From assembly GCA_977017575.1 (NCBI GenBank), contig CDRNVI010000030.1, forward strand, positions 62,001 to 126,000: a stretch of DNA of 64,000 nucleotides, read 5' to 3'. The translations under genes were made by a program, and so were the position numbers. Source of the DNA: Paramoeba atlantica. Lineage: Eukaryota > Discosea. Positions 20,190 through 29,661 of the stretch are shown here, in pieces (within the stretch, counting starts at the first letter, position 1; each line of letters opens with the position of its first letter). A model generated the notes under the pieces. It did no database searches, was not told the origin of the DNA, and was given only the letters and a program-made list of their open reading frames with translations.

Positions 20190-21189
20190 TTTCTTAAGGC
20201 GTGAGCCAAAACTTAAGACCGTATTGTCGATCACATTTTGAGGTAAACAAGACCACGCTTTGCGTACACATCGGGTGAGTGAAGGCTTATCTGATGGGGT
20301 CGGTTCGTCCACGGCCCCTTAGACCATAGACCAGACGTTTTCTATTGATAAAGATCTGGTGAGTCGGCGGACCAACTTTTTAGAAGTTCACACATTGTGC
20401 TTTTAATGTACTCTTTGGAGGGACGGGCAGTGTTTGCCGTTGCCCCATCATGTTGAAATATACGATGAGGGGGGAATGTACATCGCTTCAATGTTTCTAC
20501 GTACGTCATACTCTTAATACATGTGTCATCTTGTAGAATAATGAAATACCTCCACCCTACCCCAATAGCCCCCCAAGCTTAGTACCTTGGACCCCAACGT
20601 ACTTTTTGACGCGTAGCTGCTTCTTGATCGCGCCTTACCCACGTACTATCCCCCCCGTATCCTAGCGTTGCCTGTTTTTTTTTTATGGAAAAAGCAACGC
20701 TAAGGGGGGGGGGGTAAAAACAAAATCGCTGCTTCGCGGCAAAAGAGTCTTGAAGAGACAGTCTAAAAAGCAACGCTAATGAGGGGGGGTGCCGAGGCAA
20801 CGCTAGGATAGGGGGGGATAGTATTTCTTGTGCTATCGTTTGTATCTCCGTATCTCATCGTCAAAGGAAGATTCCTACTATCAGAAAGTCCGCTTCCTGG
20901 GAGCCAATATGATGGTTTGAGAATCTTAGAAAAAAAAGGTTGAAAAATCAATTTTAGTTTCTTGATTTTTTTTTGTTTTAAAGTGAGCTAAAAACTGCGG
21001 GAACCTGCAGATCTCAAAATTTTGAACGAAAAAGTGGTATGACAACCCTGCGATTCCTTCTCGTGCGAAAAATAAGGGGGCGTCACTTAGAGGGGTGAAA
21101 CCTACAGAAAGGTCAGTTGGGCGAACACGGGCGAACACGCTATCCCTAAGTCAAAAATAAGGGGGGGTCACTTATTCATGACGCGGGGT
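20190..21189 (-). pseudogene. Decayed Tc1 element related to 45860-47199
   Basis: The minus strand has TPSDKPSLTRCVRKAWSCLPQ and VIDNTVLSF, nearly identical to the element at 46 kb. Further along is TWVRRDQEAATRQKVRW. The transposase is split by a nested MITE at 20645-20822. The right end GGTCACTTATTCATGACGCG (to 21189) matches that family's terminus. It is heavily shifted and inactive. Confidence 0.7.
20645..20822. mobile_element. Small MITE nested in a Tc1 relic
   Basis: Ends are inverted: CTATCCCCCCCGTATCCTAG then CGTTGCC on the left, GGCAACGCTAGGATAGGGGG on the right. The internal sequence repeats AAGCAACGCTAA. Length is about 178 bp, with no coding. Related terminal sequence is found at 58596-58655. 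It interrupts the transposase coding sequence, so it inserted after the Tc1 element. Confidence 0.65.
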
Positions 21190-21309
21190 TTGTTATTTAA
21201 ATTCCGTTTTGAACAATACACAACCGTAACATGAATTATTTCTTTGTAACCGTTCAAGTAATTTTTTATTCGCTGACGTTTTTCGTGCCTATTCCCCATT
21301 ACAGATATT

Positions 21310-21588
21310 ACTCCAGTTTATCGAAACTACGTCGCCCTTGTCGTTACATCTGACTCGATCCCATCTACATGCCGGAGTATCGGTGGACCATGAGTGTGGG
21401 GGCTTTTCTACTAATCTCATCAAATGTTACTCCACGGGTAACGACAGGGCGTTGACTTTTGATAGGCGGGATTTTCTTGTCACATTAGAACTACTGGTGG
21501 AAAGCGTCGTGTCGGAAGAGTTCGTTTCTCTTCGGGATTTCTTTCTTAACGGTTCCGTTACGTCGGCCGAAAGCATAGAGACAATCAT
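21310..21588 (-). pseudogene. LRR family N-terminal fragment
   Basis: From the ATG at 21588 the frame reads a leader with a basic cluster (EPLRKKSRRE). It continues through LSKVNALSLPVE, a TAA stop at the position of the family's Tyr, then HLMRLVEKPPHSWSTDTPAC and RWDRVRCNDKGDVV. This is the complete cap of the LRR family, with Cys and Trp in place, ending before the repeats. One stop plus truncation make it dead. Its NLS-like leader supports that feature being ancestral in the family. Confidence 0.7.
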
Positions 21589-21639
21589 AACGATAATCGA
21601 TTTTCAATAAAAAAGTAACTTTGAAATAGTGTGGCGTTT

Positions 21640-22265
21640 TCAACAGGTCCGCGTCGTGATACAGGGGGTGGCACCAAAATATGGGGGTGTCTAAAATTTG
21701 TAAAACTTGATTTGGACAAGTTTTAAACTTGTCCAATTTTGTAAAATAATAGCGCATTCGAGAGCTATCGCAGCGTTGCTCCTTTATTCACTTGAAATAA
21801 TGAAGCGGAACGAATTTTAATTTTCCTGAGTAAAAAAATAAAGGAGCAATCAACAAGAGTTGTGAATAGAAAGAGCGAAGAGTTACAGAAACGGCATCTT
21901 TATTGCCAAGGAAGAATCTTTTCAACCCCAATGGGGTGGTGTAACCTGAAGACATGCGTCTATGGAGTAAGATAACCTATAGAAACCGTGTATGGATCCC
22001 ATCGTGCGCCCTATTGGCTATGAAAAAAAGGCGGAAAAGAGGTTCGTTAGGTGTGAACACGATCTTACTCATGCTACGAAAATCAACAACAAATCCATTT
22101 GACGCATTTTACAAGGAACGAAGAACGTGCGCTACACAAAGGTAGCTTAAGATTGGTAGAGCGTTTAATGTAAAGAGCCTTTTTAACTTCCTTGATTTTC
22201 CTTAATTTATTCGCCTCACACATTGTGTGAAAATTTATGCACATGTAAATCCATTCTTTTTCTTT
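21640..22265. other. Spacer with a Tc1 terminal fragment
   Basis: 21658-21775 carries ACAGGGGGTGGCACCAAAAT and, further in, AAAATAATAGCGCATTCGAG, matching the terminal region of the Tc1 family that ends at 63578. No transposase follows. The rest has no supported gene. Confidence 0.5.
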
Positions 22266-23078
22266 TCACGAGGGCATTTTCTCCGGAGCATCAAACGAAT
22301 CTCCTTCGTTCGTGCTTCGTGAGGCGCGGAACCGTTGTGCCTCATCCAACAACACGGCTTTGCGCATGGCTCGAAATCTCTCATCCTCGTGGCAGTGATC
22401 AAACGGAAAAGGAGGCGCAGAGGCTGCTGGATTCGCTCCCGAGCTCAAACACTTTTCAGGCGTGTGAAAATCGTTGGGTTTTGATTTGGTTGTTGTATTC
22501 GAGGCGTCGATGCCCTTTTCCTGATCTTCTGAAGGCAGAGAACAAGAAGATACAAACGCTCGAGAAGGCGAAGACGGGGTTCCACCCGTAGCCTCCAAAG
22601 CCGAGGCTTGTCGTAGAATGGCTTGTTTCGCGGCACGAGCCATCTGGTTCTCCTCTTCGCGCCATGTACTGTCCGCGGGACTCCCCTCTACGGGCTCCGA
22701 AGATTTATGAAAAAAATCAGAATCCAAAGGATCGACTTGATTTTCAAAGGGGGGAGTTTTCGTAGGATGGGATTTCATATTTTCCAATGTATTATCTTGT
22801 TTCGTTAATTCGATCGTTCTGTGATCCTTAGTATTGACGTCTACACGTTCTGCCGCATTCGCCTCTGTTTGCACCGTGTTTTCCGATGGATTCGGTAAAA
22901 CGAGCTCAGTGATTTCATCGTTGGAGGTAATGCACTCGGAGAATGTGGATGCGAACGGTGTCTTGGGCTCCGTGATTCGCATCTGTGCGGGGTGCGCTGC
23001 AAAGTAGTGATCATTTTCCTCCAGATTGTGCTCATCCCATTTCACGGATTTGCGTTTGTGGGTGGGAGAGTGTAACAT
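22266..23078 (-). CDS. Protein phosphatase 1 inhibitor-2-like protein
   Basis: 270 codons. Residues 10-19 (KSVKWDEHNL) and 33-43 (MRITEPKTPFA) match the IPP-2/Glc8 signature (KWDExNI ... MKIDEPxTPY). The Thr in EPKTP is the site phosphorylated by GSK-3 in the animal protein. Near the C terminus, RFRAMRKAVLLDEAQRF resembles the second PP1-contacting helix (KRKxHYNE). The middle is hydrophilic and likely disordered, as in the family. Known members bind and regulate the PP1 catalytic subunit in cytosol and nucleus. It is longer than the roughly 200-residue animal homologue. Single exon. Confidence 0.75.
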   Translation of the reverse strand: MLHSPTHKRKSVKWDEHNLEENDHYFAAHPAQMRITEPKTPFASTFSECITSNDEITELVLPNPSENTVQTEANAAERVDVNTKDHRTIELTKQDNTLENMKSHPTKTPPFENQVDPLDSDFFHKSSEPVEGSPADSTWREEENQMARAAKQAILRQASALEATGGTPSSPSRAFVSSCSLPSEDQEKGIDASNTTTKSKPNDFHTPEKCLSSGANPAASAPPFPFDHCHEDERFRAMRKAVLLDEAQRFRASRSTNEGDSFDAPEKMPS

Positions 23079-23457
23079 TGGCGTGATAAAGAAGGAGGGA
23101 GATTAAGTTAAAGCATTTTATAAGGAAAAAAAGACGATGAAGAAAGATCCGGTCCGGTAAAAATTTGTGTCAGGGAAAAAATAACCCTTGCGAATCTCCA
23201 TTCAACACATTTTTAAAACCAATGGCTGTGGAAATCGACCTACCGTTGTGCACATCACATGCTTGAGCAGGCCAACCCGATCCACCGTTTTTATTTTATT
23301 CTTCTTTTACTATCCTCAATTTTCCATCTACCTCTTTTTTATCTTTTTCTTCTTTCTTACCACTTTCCACTCCACAAAAAGCCTTACCCTTCTTCAAATC
23401 AAAAGGGTTCGACTTCCCCATAAAGAAACAAAGAGTTTGTTTTTAAACAACACTCCT

Positions 23458-23784
23458 TTATTCCTCCTTTCGCACACTTCGCGATCCGCTTCGTGTACGC
23501 ATGGGGTGGGTTTTACTCGGGGTCGCCGCGATTGTGTTTCGATTACTATGGGCGCCGGTCTCTGCTCCTTTTTCCGAGCCCTTGCTCCCCCCCGCAAAAC
23601 AGCAGCTCCCGAACCCACAGCATTTGCGAAGGGAAAGGTAAAGCGCGAGCAGGAGAACAGCAAAGATGGCCGCGCTGCAGTAGGTGCAGTTCAGGCAGTC
23701 CCCGAAACAGTTGAGGACGCCGTTGTTCGCGGGGGCAGCGGTGTGACCCGCTCGAGAGGATGAGGAAGGCGCGGGTTTCGGCAT
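23458..23784 (-). CDS. Small cysteine-rich single-pass membrane protein
   Basis: 108 codons. An N-terminal Ser/Ala/Pro tract is followed by cysteines at 26, 30, 33 and 36, then one hydrophobic helix at about 37-52 (AAIFAVLLLALYLSL). The next cysteines are CC at 55-56 and 61-62, possible palmitoylation sites, before a basic C-terminal tail (RTRSGSRSVRKEE). I do not recognise a named family. Its strand matches the flanking housekeeping genes. An overlapping plus-strand frame is judged a shadow because it lacks such organised features. Confidence 0.5.
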   Translation of the reverse strand: MPKPAPSSSSRAGHTAAPANNGVLNCFGDCLNCTYCSAAIFAVLLLALYLSLRKCCGFGSCCFAGGSKGSEKGAETGAHSNRNTIAATPSKTHPMRTRSGSRSVRKEE

Positions 23785-24287
23785 GGAAGAGAGGAAAAAA
23801 GAGATTTATATAAAAATTTATATTAGGATTGAGTAAAGATTGAGTCATGCGTATTTTTGGTCATACACGTATTTTGGTGTAAAAAGGGAAATGGAGGGTT
23901 GAAGAGAAGGGTATCATGGGGTAAAGGGTAAAAGATCAATCCATGGATGGAAGGGTGACGGACAGTCCTGAGTGGTGCACAATGGTTTTTGGCACTGTCT
24001 GTATACATGTATACGTGTATACATACGTTAGATGTTAAAGTGATCGGAACTCGATACAGAAAAAAGCCCATTATACATTATTTTCAAAAAAGTTCATTAT
24101 TTCGAATTTCTATCTTCCCAAAAAAATAAATTAAATGGTTTGACTTTATTCCTCCTTATTAAGCCCACTCCAATAGCCTCATTTTCTCCCTCTTTTCCCG
24201 CGCAATCCGATTCAGAGGGGTATTATATTTGTATTTTCCTAATATAATCAATTTCCTTAAAGAAATGCAACTTCCACTTTATTGGCC
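23785..24287. other. Spacer between small membrane gene and importin gene
   Basis: Contains alternating GTATACATGTATACGTGTATAC near 24000 (self-complementary) and AT-rich sequence. It is the 3' flank of the importin gene and the 5' flank of the small membrane protein gene. No gene seen. Confidence 0.5.
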
Positions 24288-27200
24288 TCACCTCGACGAC
24301 AAAATCTGCTTGGTTTGCTCACACAACCCTCTGGGATCCGCACGCATCAGTAGTTCCTTTGTTTTTCCCCCATGCGGGGCCAAAATCGGATGTTTCTCCA
24401 CCCATGTCATCCGTGCGAGCTCCAAATGCACAAATTGGGCCTCCTGCCAATCCCGAGACAAAGGAAGAACCCCAAGTACACCCATCAGCAGCTCGGATTC
24501 GAATTTTTGTACATTTGCGTTCTCTCGAAGCTTGGGCGCAAACTGTGTGACGTATTTCATACTTGCCGTCGCGACATTCGCAATACTGTGAAAATACTCC
24601 TCGGATTCTTCATCGGGTTTTGTGGTTAAATTGCGCAACAAACTTTGGCAAATAAAGGAGAGTGCGGGAATCAGCGGGCCATGGCCATGACTAGTTTGTG
24701 CGTTGATCTCATACTGCGGAAGTAACACCGGATTGTACCCTTTTTTATTTGCTAGTAAGTCCAGCGCCAGACTAAGTCCATAGCATGCTGCCTGGGTAAC
24801 CTCATAATGGGTATCGTTCGCGAACCGAAGCAAGGCTTGGAGGATAGGATCAAAACACTGCACCGCTGTCTCTGGACGAATCTCCAAAAAGTCATCTAAC
24901 ACACAAAGCGCAATTTTGTGCTCCGTTTGCCCGAGTTTATCATCCAGCAGTTGTTGAAAATTCGGCAAAAAATCATGCAAAAACACCGGCAGAAATGCGT
25001 CCTGGGTTTTCAACAGCTTCCCAATCACATCGACGGCCTCAATCAGCAGATTTTCCTCCTCTTCATGTTCCTCCAGCATTGCTTCCTCATCCTCCTCCCC
25101 TTCCTCCTCGAGTTCCTCAAAAAGCTCCTGTCGTCGTTTGATACTCTCCGCAAAGATTTGCTGCATCACATTTTTGCTCTCCTCGAGGGCCTCAGAAGGT
25201 AAGAAATTATTCGGGGTGGAATCCAAAATCAGCTGAATCGCTTCCAGGAATTCCGCAGCCGTCGCGGTCTCGGTTTCTTTACGCAGCGCAGCAAACAGTG
25301 AGGATAAGAAATGCATCGCTAAGGAAACCGTCGTCTCGGGATTCGTAAACGCGTGCGCAATTTTGACACAATGCGCCGCGATCTGCGCCGCTTTCTCCCG
25401 CACGTCATCGACATAACCAAACGTAAAAAGCGGTTGCACCTTTTCCACAATTTGTTGCAAATACGGGAGCGTCGCGCGGCCACAGTTTTTCACCACCGAC
25501 AGCACCACCGCCAGGGCTAAGCTTTTATCCTCCAACGCGGAGGTCCGCAGTTTCACTTTCTGCTCCCCCACCCCTTTGATGCATAGATTAATGATTTGAA
25601 CTCCGGATTCTTCCTTTTGCTCTTCACTTTCCATTTGCGGCATGTCCTCATTTTCGCTCTCACTGTCGTTTCCCCCCAGCAAGCTGCTGTCGTTTTCGTT
25701 GTTTCTATGGTGCTCCTCCTCTCCTGTTGGCCCACACGGCTCCAGCCCCACCGCGGTTTCCACAATCTCAAGCACCACAGGGAGCAGCGCCTCGAGGTAC
25801 GGAGCCATGTCCTCTTTTAGATTCCGACTTACACAAATCCAAGCCCGGAGTAAGTAACGAAACATAGGGTCGTCTGTCGGATAAAGCCTTGGGTTCTTTT
25901 GGTTTTCTTTTTCATTCTGTTGTGAAGATGAAGCTAATCCCGTGGCACCTGAGCCTCCTGCCTGCGCTCCTCCCCCATACTTCCCCATCTGCTGTTGCAA
26001 ATACCCACACAACCCGGCCGCATCTTTGGCAAAAACCTCTTTCGGGACGGCTGCCGCAATGAGCGCCACGGTCTCCATGGCGCGACAACGTAACGTCTGA
26101 AAACTTTTACTTTGCACATTTTGCGAAACCAATAAGGGAAAAAGTAAAGGCATTAACTCCGGATAAAATTGGTGAAACAGCTGCGCTTCCTGGCTGCTGT
26201 TCTCCGCCACCGAGGCAATCGTGGCCAGACACTGCTGCTGGACGAACGGAAAGCTGGTGGAGCGCAACAGCCGCGTGATGGGGGCTAAAATAGACCCGGC
26301 GCATTCATCCACAATTTCAGCCGATGCGGAGTCACAGAAATTACACAACGAAGCCGCAGAAAGCGCTTGAAGTCGAGGCACCGGATCGTTTAACCCGCTG
26401 AAGAGAACCGGCAGTACTTTTTGATAGTCCTGGCTCGTAAGCTCGTTTTCGAAGTCGGTAAAGATTTGAGCTAGAGAGGCAATCACGGCGTAGCGCACGC
26501 GAGGATGCTCGTCCCGGGAATGCGTCAACAACAAGGAAAGGATCGCATCAAGGTTTTTCACAAACGCCCGGTGACAGCCCTCGGTGATTTGTCCAATACA
26601 GGTGAGCGCACACTGCCGGGCGCGCCAATCCGGGCTTTGGGCGTTTTGGAGAATAAACTCAGTCGCTAGGGGGGCGAGGACTTTCCCTTTGAGAGCCTCC
26701 GCCATACGGTCCATGGCCTCCAGGCCGAGATCGTAGTCCGAGGCCTCTTCTTCGTCCTCATCGTCCTCTTCGTCTTCATTTTGCGCAAACCCCTCATGAT
26801 CATCATGATAGGTAATTTCCCATTTCTTATTCTCCGGGGGCTGGAAACTTAATTTCATGGCCAACTCAAAAAAGGTACGAATAAACGCGGGCATCCCTCG
26901 CGCCTTTTTCGGACACTGCTCACAAAAGGTGAGCAAAAACTCAATCGCGTAGGAACGGATCATTTGAGCATTGGGACTTGCGGGCATGGCGGCAAAATGC
27001 AGCATCACCTCCACAAAAGCCCCCAGACGGGGCGCAAAGAAATCCATATTGTTATCGGCCATATGCACGAGAGCGTCAAAAACTTTGGCAAGAGGTTCAA
27101 AATCATTTGTGCCACTCTCCCCATGCGCTTTCAGTCGATTCAGTGAAACCAACAACGGCTGCAGGGTCGGACGCAGAACCTCATAGTCCTGGCTCTCCAG

Positions 27201-27944
27201 CACCGCGACGAAATGGGACAGCGTGTTGGTGACTTGTGGAAGCCTCTCGACCGTTCCGGTTTCAAGCGCCCCGACCAGCGCGTGACACAGCGCATGGGCT
27301 AGTGATTTGTTTTCCACAATACGATCGACAAAACAGGTTGCGATTTGTTCTAAAACCACAAAACCGTTTTGGCGCACCCCCTCGGGGCAGGCGGTACCGG
27401 GCTGGATGGACTGCAGCACCAACCCCAGGGGGGCTTCCCAGGCCCCGCTCTCGGCCTCCCCGAGCAACCAGGCCGCGAGACATCCCGAGATGCCTTTACG
27501 AAGGCAGTGGGGGAGATGTTCGTTTTGGAATAACCCGAGAAGAGCGGACTGGAGATGCTCTTTTTCGTGAACGGCTAATCCGTTTGCAGTTTCGTGGTCC
27601 CCGTTTTGATTTATATTCTGATTTGTAGGGCTTTGATTTGTATTCTGATTTGTAAGGCTTTGATTGGTATGGCCTTGATTTCCCTTCTGATTCCCCAAGC
27701 CGATTTTATGTTTTCTCCGAAACAGTTTGCGCAGTAAAACGGTAGAGAGCTGTGCCTCCGGGAGCGACTCCCCTTGCAACGGGGAAGGGCTCCCGATAAA
27801 GGCAAGATGGGCAGACATGGCGAAGAAGGGGTGGGCGCGGGCGAGTTTTTGGTATTCCGATTCCGCGTGTTTGCGGGTAGCGTTGTCCGTGCTGAGGAGT
27901 TGGTGGAGGAGAGCGTGGAATTGGGGACCGGAGGGAAGGGACAT
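24288..27944 (-). CDS. Importin-5/Kap121-like karyopherin beta
   Basis: 1218 codons in one exon, slightly longer than the roughly 1100-residue family. The N terminus (FHALLHQLLSTDNATRKHAE) matches the first HEAT repeat of importin-5. Central blocks such as NPDW-like SPDWRARQCALTCIGQITEG and DEHPRVRYAVIASLAQIFTD are typical of importin-5, and HEAT repeats continue to the end. Inserts: an Asn/Gln-rich stretch at residues 84-116, an acidic stretch near 390-402 where the family has its acidic loop, and a second acidic block near 945-965. The family carries ribosomal proteins and histones into the nucleus under Ran control. The ATG chosen is the first and gives the family start. No stops or shifts. 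Confidence 0.9.
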   Translation of the reverse strand: MSLPSGPQFHALLHQLLSTDNATRKHAESEYQKLARAHPFFAMSAHLAFIGSPSPLQGESLPEAQLSTVLLRKLFRRKHKIGLGNQKGNQGHTNQSLTNQNTNQSPTNQNINQNGDHETANGLAVHEKEHLQSALLGLFQNEHLPHCLRKGISGCLAAWLLGEAESGAWEAPLGLVLQSIQPGTACPEGVRQNGFVVLEQIATCFVDRIVENKSLAHALCHALVGALETGTVERLPQVTNTLSHFVAVLESQDYEVLRPTLQPLLVSLNRLKAHGESGTNDFEPLAKVFDALVHMADNNMDFFAPRLGAFVEVMLHFAAMPASPNAQMIRSYAIEFLLTFCEQCPKKARGMPAFIRTFFELAMKLSFQPPENKKWEITYHDDHEGFAQNEDEEDDEDEEEASDYDLGLEAMDRMAEALKGKVLAPLATEFILQNAQSPDWRARQCALTCIGQITEGCHRAFVKNLDAILSLLLTHSRDEHPRVRYAVIASLAQIFTDFENELTSQDYQKVLPVLFSGLNDPVPRLQALSAASLCNFCDSASAEIVDECAGSILAPITRLLRSTSFPFVQQQCLATIASVAENSSQEAQLFHQFYPELMPLLFPLLVSQNVQSKSFQTLRCRAMETVALIAAAVPKEVFAKDAAGLCGYLQQQMGKYGGGAQAGGSGATGLASSSQQNEKENQKNPRLYPTDDPMFRYLLRAWICVSRNLKEDMAPYLEALLPVVLEIVETAVGLEPCGPTGEEEHHRNNENDSSLLGGNDSESENEDMPQMESEEQKEESGVQIINLCIKGVGEQKVKLRTSALEDKSLALAVVLSVVKNCGRATLPYLQQIVEKVQPLFTFGYVDDVREKAAQIAAHCVKIAHAFTNPETTVSLAMHFLSSLFAALRKETETATAAEFLEAIQLILDSTPNNFLPSEALEESKNVMQQIFAESIKRRQELFEELEEEGEEDEEAMLEEHEEEENLLIEAVDVIGKLLKTQDAFLPVFLHDFLPNFQQLLDDKLGQTEHKIALCVLDDFLEIRPETAVQCFDPILQALLRFANDTHYEVTQAACYGLSLALDLLANKKGYNPVLLPQYEINAQTSHGHGPLIPALSFICQSLLRNLTTKPDEESEEYFHSIANVATASMKYVTQFAPKLRENANVQKFESELLMGVLGVLPLSRDWQEAQFVHLELARMTWVEKHPILAPHGGKTKELLMRADPRGLCEQTKQILSSR

Positions 27945-27979
27945 GGAGAGGGGGAGGGGTAAGGAAGAGGCTAAGAAAG

Positions 27980-28260
27980 TAAGTTAAAAAGGAAGATAAA
28001 AAGGAAGATAAATTTTTGTTAAAAAGGGAGGCGAAAAAGAACCTAAAAAGGAAGCTAAAAGAGGAAGCTAAAAAAGGAAGCTAAAAAAGAAGCTAAAAAT
28101 GAAGCTAAAAAATGAAGCTAAAAAAGAAGGTAAAAAAGGAAGCTAAAAAAGAAGCTAAAAAGGAAGTTAAAAAAGAAGCTAGAAAGGATGCTAAAAATAA
28201 TCTAAAAAGGTGGCTAAAAAAGGAAGTTAAAAAAATACCAAAGAAGAATAAAGTTTTCAT
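27980..28260. repeat. Degenerate GAAGCTAAAAAA minisatellite upstream of the importin gene
   Basis: About twenty imperfect copies of a 12-14 nt unit (GGAAGCTAAAAAAG with variants), purine-rich on the plus strand. It begins about 40 bp before the importin start codon and thus lies in its promoter or 5' UTR. On the transcribed strand it is a pyrimidine-rich tract (TTTTAGCTTCC). Confidence 0.8.
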
Positions 28261-28679
28261 GGTAATCATGGTAAAAAGGAAATTAAAATAAGGAAGAGGA
28301 AAAAAAAGATGGGAGAGAAAAAGATGGAAGGAAAGAAGGATAAAAGAAAAGAAAGAAAGAAAGACTTTCAGACGCGTTTTGTTTAATACAACGTTTGTTC
28401 ATACGCCTCCCTCCTTTTTGGATAACGGATAAACCGTGGGAATAAGAAGTTGCGGAATATGAACTAACGGAAGAATGGAAAAAAGGAAAAGAGAGAATGT
28501 GAACTCCCCTGACTATGTGTTCCCGTGTTTTGACAAAAAGGAAAGCATAAGCGCACCAGACTGGAATATTCAACCGGAACATGGAAAAAAACGGGCGTAA
28601 TCGGGTAAGTTGAATCATTCAAATTAAGTTAATGGACCTGCTAGATTTTCTTTTTTAGGCTCTTGGTTAAACGCTGTGG
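28261..28679. other. Spacer without supported gene
   Basis: A purine-rich region (GAAAGAAAGAAAG near 28350) merging with the minisatellite, then unique sequence. Only low-complexity open frames are present. Confidence 0.45.
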
Positions 28680-29107
28680 TTGTTTTCAAGAGTTAAGCAT
28701 AACTCACCACTGAATTTGTTGTGTGATACATCGAGTTCAATCATCCGGCTCGGTAGTGCATGGAACATGACAGAGCCTGTGAAGTCTTGTCTTCGCACTT
28801 TGCAGGACAATATCGTGGAGGGCAGATATTCTCACTGTAGCGAACCTGTGAGTATACATGCACGCGCGAAATTTATCTCTTCTACTTGCTGTTTCTCATT
28901 GCAGACAAAACCCCACCAATTACACGGGGAAACGCGTTTGACACGACCGAATACATTTATATTTTTCTTAGTCGTACGCCAAGATTCATCCTTTTCTGTT
29001 ACGTTTGAAACGAAGCGTTCCAGCATATCTTCTTCGGGGAGTAGCAGAGCGGTCACCTTACCGAGGCGTAGATCGGAGCCGTCGTCTATACCACATAAAT
29101 TGTGCAT
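28680..29107 (-). pseudogene. LRR family protein E, truncated and stopped
   Basis: Starts at ATG 29107 (MHNLCGIDDGSDLRLGK). The variant cap LLLPEEDMLERFVSNVTEKD and PCNWWGFVCNEKQQVEEINF is intact. A TGA then replaces the Trp codon found in protein D (SLQ-stop-EYLP versus SLQWEYLP). The frame continues for two repeats (MIELDVSHNKFSGELCLT) and ends in unrelated sequence. It is closest to LRR D at 15465-16349, from which it seems to be a recent truncated duplicate. Confidence 0.8.
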
Positions 29108-29661
29108 CGAATAAGTTTCATAAAACGTGGGGTTACTGAACATGAAGTACATGAAAAGCACTTGGTGATCTTGAGGCATTAGTCCTCTCAATACATACGA
29201 ATCGTATTCGTAATGGGGTATTGATTGGTGATAACGGCTATAATTTTTGCGTTATAATATCAAATTTTAAATCATGTAACATCACATGATAGTATTTGCC
29301 ATAATCAAATTATGTTCAATACTGTTAACACGTCAAAGTGTTTATAATTTTTTATTAACGCAAAGCTTAGAGAGCGTCAATCAAGATGCGAATCAAGGAG
29401 TATGAAATCGAGATGATACAAATAGGTAATGTTGCAGTTTTCGTACACACAGTACAGTATACAAAGCCGGGCCAAACTTACCGAAACAATTCAACCGCAT
29501 ATTTTCATTCATTAATTAACTCCATGAATATTGGTCTTAGCATAACGTATATGAGCTCTAGAAAATTTGATGCGAGCATTAAAGGAATAGCAATGTCGCT
29601 ACTTCCTATATACATATACATATTGGAAAATGTTTAGAAATGAAACGTGGAAAAACTCACT
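29108..29661. other. Spacer without supported gene
   Basis: AT-rich sequence between the truncated LRR copy and gene F. A plus-strand frame at 29386-29637 has no recognisable domain. Nothing else seen. Confidence 0.4.

Noticed and set aside
23188-23763. 191-codon plus-strand frame opposite the small membrane protein
   Set aside because: It begins in a T-rich low-complexity region and shows no motif; the minus-strand frame has an organised Cys/TM layout, and its strand agrees with neighbouring genes.
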